The position numbers were made by a program, and so were the translations under genes. From Pontibacter qinzhouensis (GTDB taxonomy: Bacteria; Bacteroidota; Bacteroidia; Cytophagales; Hymenobacteraceae): 64,000 nucleotides of DNA. Location: assembly GCF_008017455.1 (NCBI RefSeq), contig NZ_VRTY01000002.1, positions 1 to 64,000 on the forward strand. Direction: 5' to 3'. The notes beneath the pieces were generated by a model. That model was not told where the DNA came from. It searched no databases and saw only the letters and a program-made list of their open reading frames with translations. Positions 36,022 to 44,990 of this stretch are shown here, in pieces (position 1 is the first letter of the stretch; every line of letters begins with the position of its first letter).

Positions 36022-37569
36022 TCAATTTCCGCCATCTGATGTAACCCGGATCGAGAGCTCCTCAATTTTACCTTTATCGTTTCGCGACATGTTGTCTATG
36101 TGAATGTTGCTGATGGGTTCGGCGTTGAGCAGTTTGTCCACCATTTCGTTTACAGTAAAAACGCCTGTTACGTTGCCACTGGCTGTAAACGACACAATAG
36201 CCTCCGGAACAAAATAACGTTGAATATCGGAGCGCCACTGTTCCCTTACCGACATCGGGATGCCATCGTTGGGCAGCTGCTGGAGTAAGCCAGCCAGAGA
36301 AGTCGGTTTTCTGTAGCTCATTCTAGGCTCCTCGGTCGGGTCGTACCTCCGTGGCGGGTTGGCTACTGCACGGCGTGTTTTACTGGCTACAGGTTGGGGA
36401 GTGGTGGTGGCTGCAGCAGGAATGGTTGGTTCAGCCTCCTCAAGCTCCTTGTCAGGTATTTGTACTGTTGCAACAGGATCAGCAGCCGCTGTTGAGTCAG
36501 TGGTGGTATTTTGCGAAGCAGCTTTGGAGTTGATAACGGTAGCGCTAACAGTAGCAGGAGACATCAGCTTTTGCCACAAATCCGGGGCGAAAAAATAGAT
36601 GTAACCAGTGGCTAGCAATACAACTAAAAAAGTGGCACCAAGCCAGATCAGGGTCCAGGGTTTTTCCTTTTCGTACTGTACCATTTTTACGGTTACGGTA
36701 CCGAACCTGCCAAAGCTCTTCCAGCTATCATGTTCCAGGTAGTACCTGCCTTCGGTCTCCAGTTCTGCTGCAGAAGGGCGCTTTTCCCAATCCGGGTCCA
36801 GGCATGCCTTCACCATTAGCTGCAACTCTCGTGAGTACTTAAAAGGTAAAACCGGAATAGCAGCTCCCTGCAGCAACGAAATGCCGCCATTTCCCATCCA
36901 GGGCACTTCGCCGGTACAGGCCTCATACAAAATTACGCCCAGCGAAAAAATATCGGAGGCGGCATTTCGCTTCGGTTTGGCCGAAAAAAGCTCCGGCGGA
37001 GAGTACTCTGCAGACACAGTGGCTCCCTGACCTATAACTTTGCGGATGGCACTGCGGGTGCGGCTGCTAAGGCCGTAGTCAGTTACTATATAATCGCCAT
37101 TATCTGAAATTAAAATGTTATCGGGGTTCAGGTTTTGGTGCAGTGTAGGTAGTTCGTGGGCATGCAAATAGAAAAGAGCTGCTCCCACCTGTTGCAACAA
37201 CTGCGCCAGTTGCCCCTCCGAAAGCGGACCTTCCTCGTTCAATCTTTTTCGTAGCGAGCCATTAGCCAGGTACGGTAACACCAGGTAAGGCAACCCCTGG
37301 TACTCGTCGGCCAGGTACGGACGCAAAAGATTCGGATGACTCATTGAGATCATCTTGGTCAGGTCCTTGTTCAGCAAATCTAGAGTAAACTCGTCGAGTA
37401 CACCTTGCGGAGCAAACACTCTTAAAGCCACTACCGCACCGTTTTCCTCAAGATCCTGCGCCTTCCAAAGCTCCGAAATTCCTCGGGAGCTAATCAGCTC
37501 TGCTAACTGGAACCGATTTGCAAAAACATTATCTTTATGTAGCGTTGGCATAAGCACCGTAGTTCGCAT
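36022..37569 (-). CDS. Membrane-anchored Ser/Thr kinase-like protein, predicted pseudokinase
   Basis: The 515-residue protein has a cytoplasmic kinase-fold domain (about 18-275), a membrane segment (305-327), a low-complexity linker, and a C-terminal extracytoplasmic domain (about 425-515). The Hanks-type layout is clear (SPPELF near 190, DIFSLGVILYEACTGEVPW near 206), but key residues differ: the ATP-binding Lys is Arg50 (VALR), the HRD motif is HQN with Asn146 in place of the catalytic Asp, DFG is DYG (164-166), and the Gly loop is poor (SSRGIS). It is therefore likely catalytically dead or very weak, acting as a binding scaffold or sensor. It appears monocistronic, with no phosphatase or partner kinase beside it. 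Confidence 0.85.
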   Translation of the reverse strand: MRTTVLMPTLHKDNVFANRFQLAELISSRGISELWKAQDLEENGAVVALRVFAPQGVLDEFTLDLLNKDLTKMISMSHPNLLRPYLADEYQGLPYLVLPYLANGSLRKRLNEEGPLSEGQLAQLLQQVGAALFYLHAHELPTLHQNLNPDNILISDNGDYIVTDYGLSSRTRSAIRKVIGQGATVSAEYSPPELFSAKPKRNAASDIFSLGVILYEACTGEVPWMGNGGISLLQGAAIPVLPFKYSRELQLMVKACLDPDWEKRPSAAELETEGRYYLEHDSWKSFGRFGTVTVKMVQYEKEKPWTLIWLGATFLVVLLATGYIYFFAPDLWQKLMSPATVSATVINSKAASQNTTTDSTAAADPVATVQIPDKELEEAEPTIPAAATTTPQPVASKTRRAVANPPRRYDPTEEPRMSYRKPTSLAGLLQQLPNDGIPMSVREQWRSDIQRYFVPEAIVSFTASGNVTGVFTVNEMVDKLLNAEPISNIHIDNMSRNDKGKIEELSIRVTSDGGN

Positions 37570-38865
37570 TTACTTGTTCTTTAAGCAGCACTACGCGCTG
37601 CATCTTCTACTATTTACGTTTGATTTTCCGAAAGGCAACTAAATCTTTTTTATCGGAACAAAGTATTGTAACGGAAAAATGTTCACATAGTGTATTCTAT
37701 GTCAAACCGAAAGATACATGGCAATGCAATACCCTGCAATTATTCTGATCTGTAAAGGCTTACATTTTTACTTGCCGTAGCTGCCAGCTTAACCCGGATG
37801 CAGCAGAAGGTGAACTTGATAAAAAGGCTCTTTTACTTAGAATCACTACTTCAAATTTGGTTTTTACTTATTTGAATGGAAATAGACCTCACTTCGCTTT
37901 TTACTGAATTAAAGTTTCAGGAATTTTAAAAGGTTTGAAACCAGGAGGAGCAGACTCTGCCAAGATCTTTATGTATATAAAGACTTTACTAAAGTAGTTG
38001 ATTTCATGAATTCATTCTACCTGAATACAGGAAATTAGATGTAATCTTACTATTTTAGGTGTACATAATATAGTATATTTTTTCAAATTAGTTCCTGAGA
38101 TATTATACTCTTTTTTTACCATTCTCTAATTAATAGCAGTTGGTGAGTTTTTCCTTTTTAAATATAAATTTGTTATTTATGTAGGCTTGGCGTTACCAAA
38201 ATTAGATTTCAAAATCGCTAGCTGCACAAAAATTTTTAATTTAATTTCTATAAATACCACCACATGTTTTCCTTCTTTATCTCCATTATTATTGCGATAA
38301 GCTCATTAACCTACTTTTAGGTATAATTGGCTGTTCTGCATTAGCTAAAGTTATACCTACTGTTCATCCTACTGTTCGTTATTTAAGTTAATTGTTTATT
38401 TAGTAAAATTGAATTTCTGAAAAGGGTAATACTATTTTAACAAACTATAAAACTTTTACAGCTAACATTTGTTAGTGTGCGAATAGATTTATTTATTTGA
38501 TTTAGTTACAAAGCAAGTATAGTTTAACTGCTGCTGTTTTTTTCCTTTTATAGTTTAGAGCAGAAATGTAGGCAATAAGGAGGCTACCGGGAACCCAGGA
38601 AATATAACCCTAGAAAAACCAGGTAATGCCAGGGCAAACAAAGGCTGGTACATCAATTAGTTCATAAGGTGTAATGAAAGCAGGAATGATTTTCTACCCT
38701 ACATAATAAAAGGGATTTTAAAGTTTGGTGCTGGTGCCATTTTACGTGCATAATTACAAAGCACATGTGTATACAAGCAGCACAACCTCATGCCCCTCAC
38801 TTACACCTTACCAAGAGGTTATTAATTTTGATCTGAGATATATAGTATAACGAAAACCAATATTT
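37570..38865. other. 1.3-kb AT-rich control region upstream of the mannan PUL
   Basis: No ORF of note is present. It contains a weak, degenerate relative of the 58-bp element near 37866, several small AT-rich hairpins, and a pair of direct repeats CCTACTGTTC at 38356-38365 and 38368-38377. The PUL promoter should lie here, but no perfect TAnnTTTG box with proper spacing was found. Confidence 0.45.
38356..38377. repeat. Two direct repeats CCTACTGTTC, 12-bp period
   Basis: The decamer occurs twice with two bases between, one helical turn apart, about 490 bp upstream of the PUL susC. It could be a protein-binding site. Confidence 0.4.
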
Positions 38866-41800
38866 ATGATGAAGAACATATACCCATATGGGCAGTGTTT
38901 CCACAACAAGCCTATTCGTAATTTCTCCTGTGCCTGGAGGTTGGTTCCATTAGCTGTAGCGATGCTTTTGCTGCAGGTTTTCTCTGGGTTTGCCCAAACA
39001 ACACAAATGGTAAGCGGCAAAGTAATTTCTTCGCAAGACAACAAAGGGTTGCCAGGAGTTAGCATAGGTGTAAAAGGAAGTACTAACGGCACAGTAACTG
39101 ACATCGACGGTAATTTTCAGTTACAGGCTCCTACAGATGCCGTGCTGGTAGTATCTTCTATCGGGTTTATAATGCAGGAAGTGCCGGTAAACGGCAGAAC
39201 AACGGTTTCAGTTAACCTGGTGCCCGATGAGAGGGTGCTGCAGGAAGTGGTTGTAACCGGGTATGGCGAACTCAGACGATCGGACTTAACAGGTGCCCAG
39301 TCGACTATCAGTTCGGCTTCCATCGAAAAAACCGTAAACACGACCATAGAGCAGGCTATTCAGGGCCGAGCGGCAGGTGTATACGTTACCCAGAACACGG
39401 GCGCACCGGGTGGCGGTATATCTGTGAACATCAGGGGCGTAAATTCTATTAACGGAAGCAACGAGCCACTGTATGTTATTGATGGTGTGCAGATACAAGG
39501 CTCCGTTTCAGCTTCAGGCTCCAACCCATTGTCTACACTGAACCCGTCTGACATCGAAAGCATGGAGATTCTGCAAGGGCCTTCAGCCACAGCTGTTTAT
39601 GGATCGCGAGCAACCAACGGCGTAGTTTTAATTACAACTAAAAGAGGTAAGGCTGGCGAGGTTCGTATCAATTATTCCTACATGCACAGTATTCAAACCG
39701 CCCCGAAAGGATTGGAGGTAATGGACCTGCGGCAATATGCTCAAATGGATAATGAGTACAAAGGAATAGCAGGTGGTGCCGTTCGCGAGGAGTTTCTGGA
39801 TCCATCGTTGCTGGGAGCAGGAACAGACTGGCAGAAAGAGTTATTCCAGACCGCGCCTATGCAAAAACACCAGGTTAGTTTGAGTGGCGGTGGCGATAAA
39901 ACAACTTACTACCTTTCCGGCGAGTACCTCGACCAGGACGGCATAGCACTTGGCTCCGGCTTTAACCGCTATTCTGTACGCTTGAACCTAGACAACAAAG
40001 CAAAAAAATGGCTTACTATAAACGGTAATGTGAACTACTCTCAAACCGATGAGCGCTTAGCCACCACACAGTCTAACATTATTTCTAGAGCCATACAGTT
40101 GCCTCCGCATATACCGGTTACTAACATAGACGGAACTTATGGCGGCGGTGTAGTATCAGCAACCAACACAGCAGAACAGTTTACGCCACCAAACCCGATA
40201 GGTCTGGCAAATATCACTACAAACGAATTAACCAGACGGCAGTTCCTGGGCGGCATAACCATGGCTTTTCATATTCTGGAAGGGCTGGATTTCAGAACTT
40301 CAGTAAACGGAAATGTGAACTTCTCTAACTCCACCTTTTTTCTGCCAACCTACAGGTTCGGGTACCAGACAAACACCGAAGCCAGGTTAAATAACAACAA
40401 TAGCCAGAACACTTACTGGAACTGGAACCAGATGCTGCAGTACCAGAAAACGTTTGGCAAACACAGCATAAACGTAATGGCAACGCACGAGGCGCAGGAG
40501 TCTACCTGGCGAAACCTATATGGCGAACGCCGTGGCTTCCAGACCAATGATGTGCTGGACCTGAACGCAGGAGATATACTGACAAGTGTAGCAAACGGTG
40601 GGCATGGCGATTGGGCAATGGAGTCGTATCTGGGCCGCATTAACTATAACTTTAACGATCGTTATATAGTGCAGGCTGCTTTCAGGGCTGATGGATCAAT
40701 AAACTTTGGTCCGGAAAACAAATGGGGTTACTTCCCGTCTGTTTCTGCTGCCTGGCGTGTTTCGGAAGAAGCATTTTTCAGCCTTCCTTTTGTCAGCGAC
40801 TTACGCTTACGTTACGAAATTGGTCTTACAGGCAACCAGGGTGGCAGCGGGGCCATCTACGGCAGGTTGTCTCCGGGGCCAACTCCTTGGGGCACAGGCT
40901 TTATTCCTGAAAGGTACCCGAACCCGAATTTTCAGTGGGAAGAAACAAAAACAAATAACTTTGGCTTAAACCTGGGCCTGTTCGACAACAGAATTCAGAT
41001 AGAAGCAGACTACTACATCAAGAACACAGACAACCTGATTCTGGAAGCCACGCTGCCCTGGTACATGGGTACTAACGGCAATGGTGCTGTGTTGCCTCCT
41101 AACGTTAACATTGGCTCATTGCAGAATAAAGGCTGGAGCCTTACCTTAAACACGGTAAACATCGACAGACCAGATTTCAGGTGGGAATCTAACTTCAATA
41201 TTTCTCATTTCAGAACAGAACTCCTGACGCTTTCTTCTGAAAGTAGTATCCTGAACCGAACTACCAGAGAGTGGATTAACTGGGCACAGCGCTCTGTGGT
41301 GGGGCAGGCACCCTGGTTGTTCTATGGCTATATAGAAGAAGGTATTTTCCAGGATATGGATGACCTGATGACTCACCCACGTCCGGCTGATAACAACGGT
41401 AACCCGTACCCGATAGGAGAGAACAGCATCTGGGTAGGCGATATTAAGTACAAAGATATTAATGGTGACGGAGTTATTACCGGTGAGGACCAGACGTTTA
41501 TCGGGAACCCATGGCCGAAGTATTTTGCAGGCTTCACCAACACCTTTTCTTATAAGGGCTTTGACTTAAGCGTGCTTGTTACCAGCACCATCGGCAACGA
41601 CATCTATAATTATTTGCGCAACGAGAACTCCAACCCCAACAACATAAACCTGGGTCGTAACCTGTTTGTAGGTGCTTTTGATTATGCTAAAGTAGAATTA
41701 GACGGCGAAGGCAACCCATACCTGCTGAACCCCGGCACCACAGTAGCCAGAATGTCTGGTGGTAACAGGAACAACAACTTTGAGCGTCATACAAATAAAT

Positions 41801-42075
41801 ATGTGGAAGATGGCTCTTTTGTACGGCTCAAAAACGTGACCCTGAATTACAACCTGCCAACTTCCTTGCTAAACCGCCAGAAGTTTGTAAAAGCCGCACG
41901 GGTAGCCATAAGTGCTCAGAACATAGCCACCCTGACAGGTTACTCCGGTTTCGACCCGGAAGTAGGCTCGCACGTTGGTGGGCTGGAGAACCCGAACGCA
42001 GCCGCCATTGGTGTGGATTACGGACGCTACCCCTTAACCCCGATTTATTCTTTCAGTGTTGGAGTTGACTTCTAA
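38866..42075 (+). CDS. SusC-family TonB-dependent transporter of the mannan PUL
   Basis: This is the outer-membrane importer for manno-oligosaccharides, inferred from the enzymes that follow. The 1069 residues comprise a long signal region (ends SGFAQ near 44), a carboxypeptidase-regulatory-like domain (about 47-125, SGKVISSQDNKGLPGVSIGVKG), the SusC signature VVVTGYGELRRSDLTGA, a plug with DIESMEILQGPSATAVYGSRATNGV, and a barrel ending GVDF. Two adjacent ATG codons open the frame. SusD follows after 18 bp, so the two are co-translated from one message. Confidence 0.96.
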   Translation: MMKNIYPYGQCFHNKPIRNFSCAWRLVPLAVAMLLLQVFSGFAQTTQMVSGKVISSQDNKGLPGVSIGVKGSTNGTVTDIDGNFQLQAPTDAVLVVSSIGFIMQEVPVNGRTTVSVNLVPDERVLQEVVVTGYGELRRSDLTGAQSTISSASIEKTVNTTIEQAIQGRAAGVYVTQNTGAPGGGISVNIRGVNSINGSNEPLYVIDGVQIQGSVSASGSNPLSTLNPSDIESMEILQGPSATAVYGSRATNGVVLITTKRGKAGEVRINYSYMHSIQTAPKGLEVMDLRQYAQMDNEYKGIAGGAVREEFLDPSLLGAGTDWQKELFQTAPMQKHQVSLSGGGDKTTYYLSGEYLDQDGIALGSGFNRYSVRLNLDNKAKKWLTINGNVNYSQTDERLATTQSNIISRAIQLPPHIPVTNIDGTYGGGVVSATNTAEQFTPPNPIGLANITTNELTRRQFLGGITMAFHILEGLDFRTSVNGNVNFSNSTFFLPTYRFGYQTNTEARLNNNNSQNTYWNWNQMLQYQKTFGKHSINVMATHEAQESTWRNLYGERRGFQTNDVLDLNAGDILTSVANGGHGDWAMESYLGRINYNFNDRYIVQAAFRADGSINFGPENKWGYFPSVSAAWRVSEEAFFSLPFVSDLRLRYEIGLTGNQGGSGAIYGRLSPGPTPWGTGFIPERYPNPNFQWEETKTNNFGLNLGLFDNRIQIEADYYIKNTDNLILEATLPWYMGTNGNGAVLPPNVNIGSLQNKGWSLTLNTVNIDRPDFRWESNFNISHFRTELLTLSSESSILNRTTREWINWAQRSVVGQAPWLFYGYIEEGIFQDMDDLMTHPRPADNNGNPYPIGENSIWVGDIKYKDINGDGVITGEDQTFIGNPWPKYFAGFTNTFSYKGFDLSVLVTSTIGNDIYNYLRNENSNPNNINLGRNLFVGAFDYAKVELDGEGNPYLLNPGTTVARMSGGNRNNNFERHTNKYVEDGSFVRLKNVTLNYNLPTSLLNRQKFVKAARVAISAQNIATLTGYSGFDPEVGSHVGGLENPNAAAIGVDYGRYPLTPIYSFSVGVDF

Positions 42076-42093
42076 TTTAAAGCTACAAGCAAA

Positions 42094-43779
42094 ATGAAAA
42101 ATAAATATATATTCATTACCGGCATCATGGCACTTTCCTTATTCTCGGGCTGTGAAAAAGAATACCTGGAAAGGCCTCCATTAGATACCTTAGTAGATGC
42201 TAACTTCTTTAAGAACAACGAACAGGTACTGGCTGCTTCAGCACCACTCTATAGTGTCGTCTGGAAAGATTACGTAGACAAGGCTTCCTGGGCGCTGGGC
42301 GATTTAAGAGCAGGCACCACCTTCAGAGCCTGGGGCGACAGAGACAATGTGCTGTTTAACACGACGGCTGTTTCTACGGCTAACAGCGAGGCTTACCGGG
42401 CATTTTTTATCGTGGTTGGTCAATCGAACACTCTAATTCAAAATTTAAACCGCTATGCAGGACCGGAAGTAAGTGAAGCTGTAAAAAACCATGCCATTGC
42501 CGAAGCACGGTTTATGCGGGCCACTGCCTATTCTTATTTGGTATCGAACTACGGACCGGTGCCGATCATTGAAAATAACCTGGAGCTGCTGAACAGTGGA
42601 GGCCTTACACGCAACACGGTAGAAAGTGTTTGGGAGTTCATTACAAGGGATTATATTTTCGCAGCCGAGAATTTGCCTGCAACCCCGGTTCAGCCAGGCA
42701 GAGTTACCAGGTGGTCGGCGGAAGGAATGTTGGCCAGAACCTACCTTACACGGGCAGGTGTAGAGGCTAGTGGAGGCGTACGGAAGCAGGAGCATCTTGA
42801 TAAAGCCAAGCAATATGCCGAAAGTGTAATTGCCGGAAGCGGAAAAATGCTGTTGCCAAACTACGCTGACTTGTTCCGGTACCCTTACGATAACAACAAC
42901 GAATCGCTGTTTGAGCAGCAATGGGTATTTACCACCAACTATGGCTATGCCAATACCATGGTTTCACAGATCACGTTCAGCAACGACATTGCCAATGGCG
43001 ATGGCTGGGGCGGTGACCTGGGTGCATCGTGGTGGATGCTGAGCCTGTACGATGGTCTGATACAGGACAATGGTGCCAGACCAGGTTTCACACTAGACCA
43101 ACGCCTGAAGGCCAGCTATATGCTGCCTGGCTTCCATTATCCTGAAATTTCGCAGACGGTGAGAGACTCCGATGGGAAAGAAACAGAGCAGGGACTTGTG
43201 TTTCCGGCACCGGCAGCTACAGCAGACCAGAGTTTTGCCAGCATCAAAAAGTATGTAGTAGGCAAGGCCAAGGATGTGGGCGGGCAGGCCATGCAGCAGC
43301 GCTATCCTAACAATACGTATATGCTACGGTTGGCAGAGATTTACCTGATTTATGCAGAGGCAGTTCTGGGCAACAGTGCTTCCACCACCGATGTTCTGGC
43401 AGTTGAATTCTTTAACAAAGTGCACCAGCGCGCCGGCTTGCCTGCATTTGAAGATCCGTTAACCTGGGACGATATTTTTGAGGAGCGGATAAAGGAATTT
43501 GCCATGGAAGGGCTGGCATGGTACGATCTGGTGCGCCTGCATTATTACAATCCGCAAAAAGCCTATGATATCATTAATAACCAGGATCGGGGCCTGTTTG
43601 TGGTGAAGCCGAACAGAATGCCAAACCCAACCGCCTGGACCTTTACCAAAACAGAATGGTTTGCAGACAGAACAGCAAACGCCAATTCAGGCAACTTCGA
43701 ATTGCCGATTCCGGCAGCAGAAGCCAGCCAGGCACCAAGTCTTCGGGCAGACCCTGTTCCTTATGACTTTGGCGGTTAA
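42094..43779 (+). CDS. SusD-family glycan-binding lipoprotein of the mannan PUL
   Basis: This is the surface lid partner of the SusC above. The lipobox LFSGC gives lipidated Cys20. The 561 residues carry family patterns: EARFMRATAYSYLVSNYGPVP (about 140-160), the TPR-like middle, LRLAEIYLIYAEAVL near 410 and ERIKEFAMEGLAWYDLVRL near 465. Only family-level similarity to the SusD at 5046-6731 is apparent, consistent with a different ligand. It is followed by two surface glycan-binding protein genes in the same operon. Confidence 0.95.
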   Translation: MKNKYIFITGIMALSLFSGCEKEYLERPPLDTLVDANFFKNNEQVLAASAPLYSVVWKDYVDKASWALGDLRAGTTFRAWGDRDNVLFNTTAVSTANSEAYRAFFIVVGQSNTLIQNLNRYAGPEVSEAVKNHAIAEARFMRATAYSYLVSNYGPVPIIENNLELLNSGGLTRNTVESVWEFITRDYIFAAENLPATPVQPGRVTRWSAEGMLARTYLTRAGVEASGGVRKQEHLDKAKQYAESVIAGSGKMLLPNYADLFRYPYDNNNESLFEQQWVFTTNYGYANTMVSQITFSNDIANGDGWGGDLGASWWMLSLYDGLIQDNGARPGFTLDQRLKASYMLPGFHYPEISQTVRDSDGKETEQGLVFPAPAATADQSFASIKKYVVGKAKDVGGQAMQQRYPNNTYMLRLAEIYLIYAEAVLGNSASTTDVLAVEFFNKVHQRAGLPAFEDPLTWDDIFEERIKEFAMEGLAWYDLVRLHYYNPQKAYDIINNQDRGLFVVKPNRMPNPTAWTFTKTEWFADRTANANSGNFELPIPAAEASQAPSLRADPVPYDFGG

Positions 43780-43815
43780 GCAGTATTTTAAAAAGGATTT
43801 ATAAAGCAAAAGTTC

Positions 43816-44970
43816 ATGAAATCAAGATATACAGCATGGTTATTCCTTTTCTTCGCGGTAGCGACGGCAGGAATGTTTTCGGGCTGTTCAGATGATGAAA
43901 ATCTTCCGAACAATGGCAGGCCCATGATCAACTACATCAGGGTTACAAGGCCAGAGGCTTCAGATTCGCTTATAGCCAAAGCAGGGCAGGGCAGCATGAT
44001 TGCCATTATTGGTCAGAACCTGGGTAACGCCCGGGAAATATGGTTTAACAACCTGCAGGGAACCCTAACGCCGACCTACATCACCAATAACACGATTATT
44101 ACAAGAGTTCCTTCCCAGATCCCTACACAGATTTCGAACAGGATGAAGCTTGTGTTTGCTAATGGCGATTCACTTATTCATAATTTCACGGTAGATATAA
44201 GTGAGCCGGTAATTGCCTCGATGCTCGGAGAATACGCCAATGCAGGCCAGGTAGCTACTATTACCGGAGATTTCTTTTATGAACCGCTAACGGTAACCTT
44301 TACTGGCGGAGCACAGGGTAATGTGGTGCGTGTAGAGGATGATGTGATAGAAGTTACAGTGCCGGAAGGTGCTGAACCTGGTCCCATAACGGTTACAACT
44401 AATTTCGGACAATCGAAGTCTGATTTCTGGTTCCGTGACAACCGCAACCTGATTGCCACTTTCGACGGTCCGACAGAAGGTTTGTGGCATGGCCCTGATT
44501 TTATAAAAGAATCTGATCCGGATATTACCCCTATAAACGGTAAGTTTCTCCGCATAAACAGAGAGTTAGGTGCCTGGGCCTGGTTTGAGTTCTACGTGGG
44601 TCCTAACAACAGCGATGCAGCTAAAGAAACCCGTAACATTCCGGCAGCTGCCATTGCGAACCCTAAAAATTATGTCCTCAAATTCGAGATAAACACATTA
44701 GCCTCTTTAACAGGTGCAGAAGTAAGGATGTATATGGGTCCCGGCGACATGGGCTCAGAAAGAGGGAATACCCATTATATATGGAAACCTAATATCAGTA
44801 CTGACGGCACCTGGCAAACGGTTAGCATTCCTTTTGAGGATTTCTATGTTGCGAACAAATCGTTCCCTTATACCGAAAGCGGCTATGGTGTCTCCTTCCA
44901 CTTCAGCGGCCCATTGGCAGTAAATGCAAATTTCGCTTTAGATAACATGCGGGTGGTTCCAGTTAAATAA
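43816..44970 (+). CDS. Surface glycan-binding protein, IPT/TIG type (SGBP)
   Basis: This 384-residue lipoprotein (lipobox FSGC, Cys24, followed by SDDE, an acidic export signal) sits third in the PUL, the usual place of SGBPs that hold polysaccharide at the cell surface. It has two IPT/TIG-like Ig domains (about 38-125, AIIGQNLGNAREIWFNN, and 130-205, ATITGDFFYEPLTVTF). The C-terminal beta-sandwich (about 210-384) is of the SGBP-B glycan-binding type, with the aromatic-rich segment GAWAWFEFYVGPN and LDNMRVVPVK at the end. Ligand specificity for mannan is inferred from the locus. Confidence 0.88.
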   Translation: MKSRYTAWLFLFFAVATAGMFSGCSDDENLPNNGRPMINYIRVTRPEASDSLIAKAGQGSMIAIIGQNLGNAREIWFNNLQGTLTPTYITNNTIITRVPSQIPTQISNRMKLVFANGDSLIHNFTVDISEPVIASMLGEYANAGQVATITGDFFYEPLTVTFTGGAQGNVVRVEDDVIEVTVPEGAEPGPITVTTNFGQSKSDFWFRDNRNLIATFDGPTEGLWHGPDFIKESDPDITPINGKFLRINRELGAWAWFEFYVGPNNSDAAKETRNIPAAAIANPKNYVLKFEINTLASLTGAEVRMYMGPGDMGSERGNTHYIWKPNISTDGTWQTVSIPFEDFYVANKSFPYTESGYGVSFHFSGPLAVNANFALDNMRVVPVK

Positions 44971-44990
44971 CCGTTTAAACAAAATCAGAG

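Noticed and set aside
37866..37920. A further 58-bp element copy
   Set aside because: Only about half of the conserved positions match (TTATTTGAATGGAAATAG then CCTC), and the CAAGGGTA end is absent. It may be a relic, so it was not listed.
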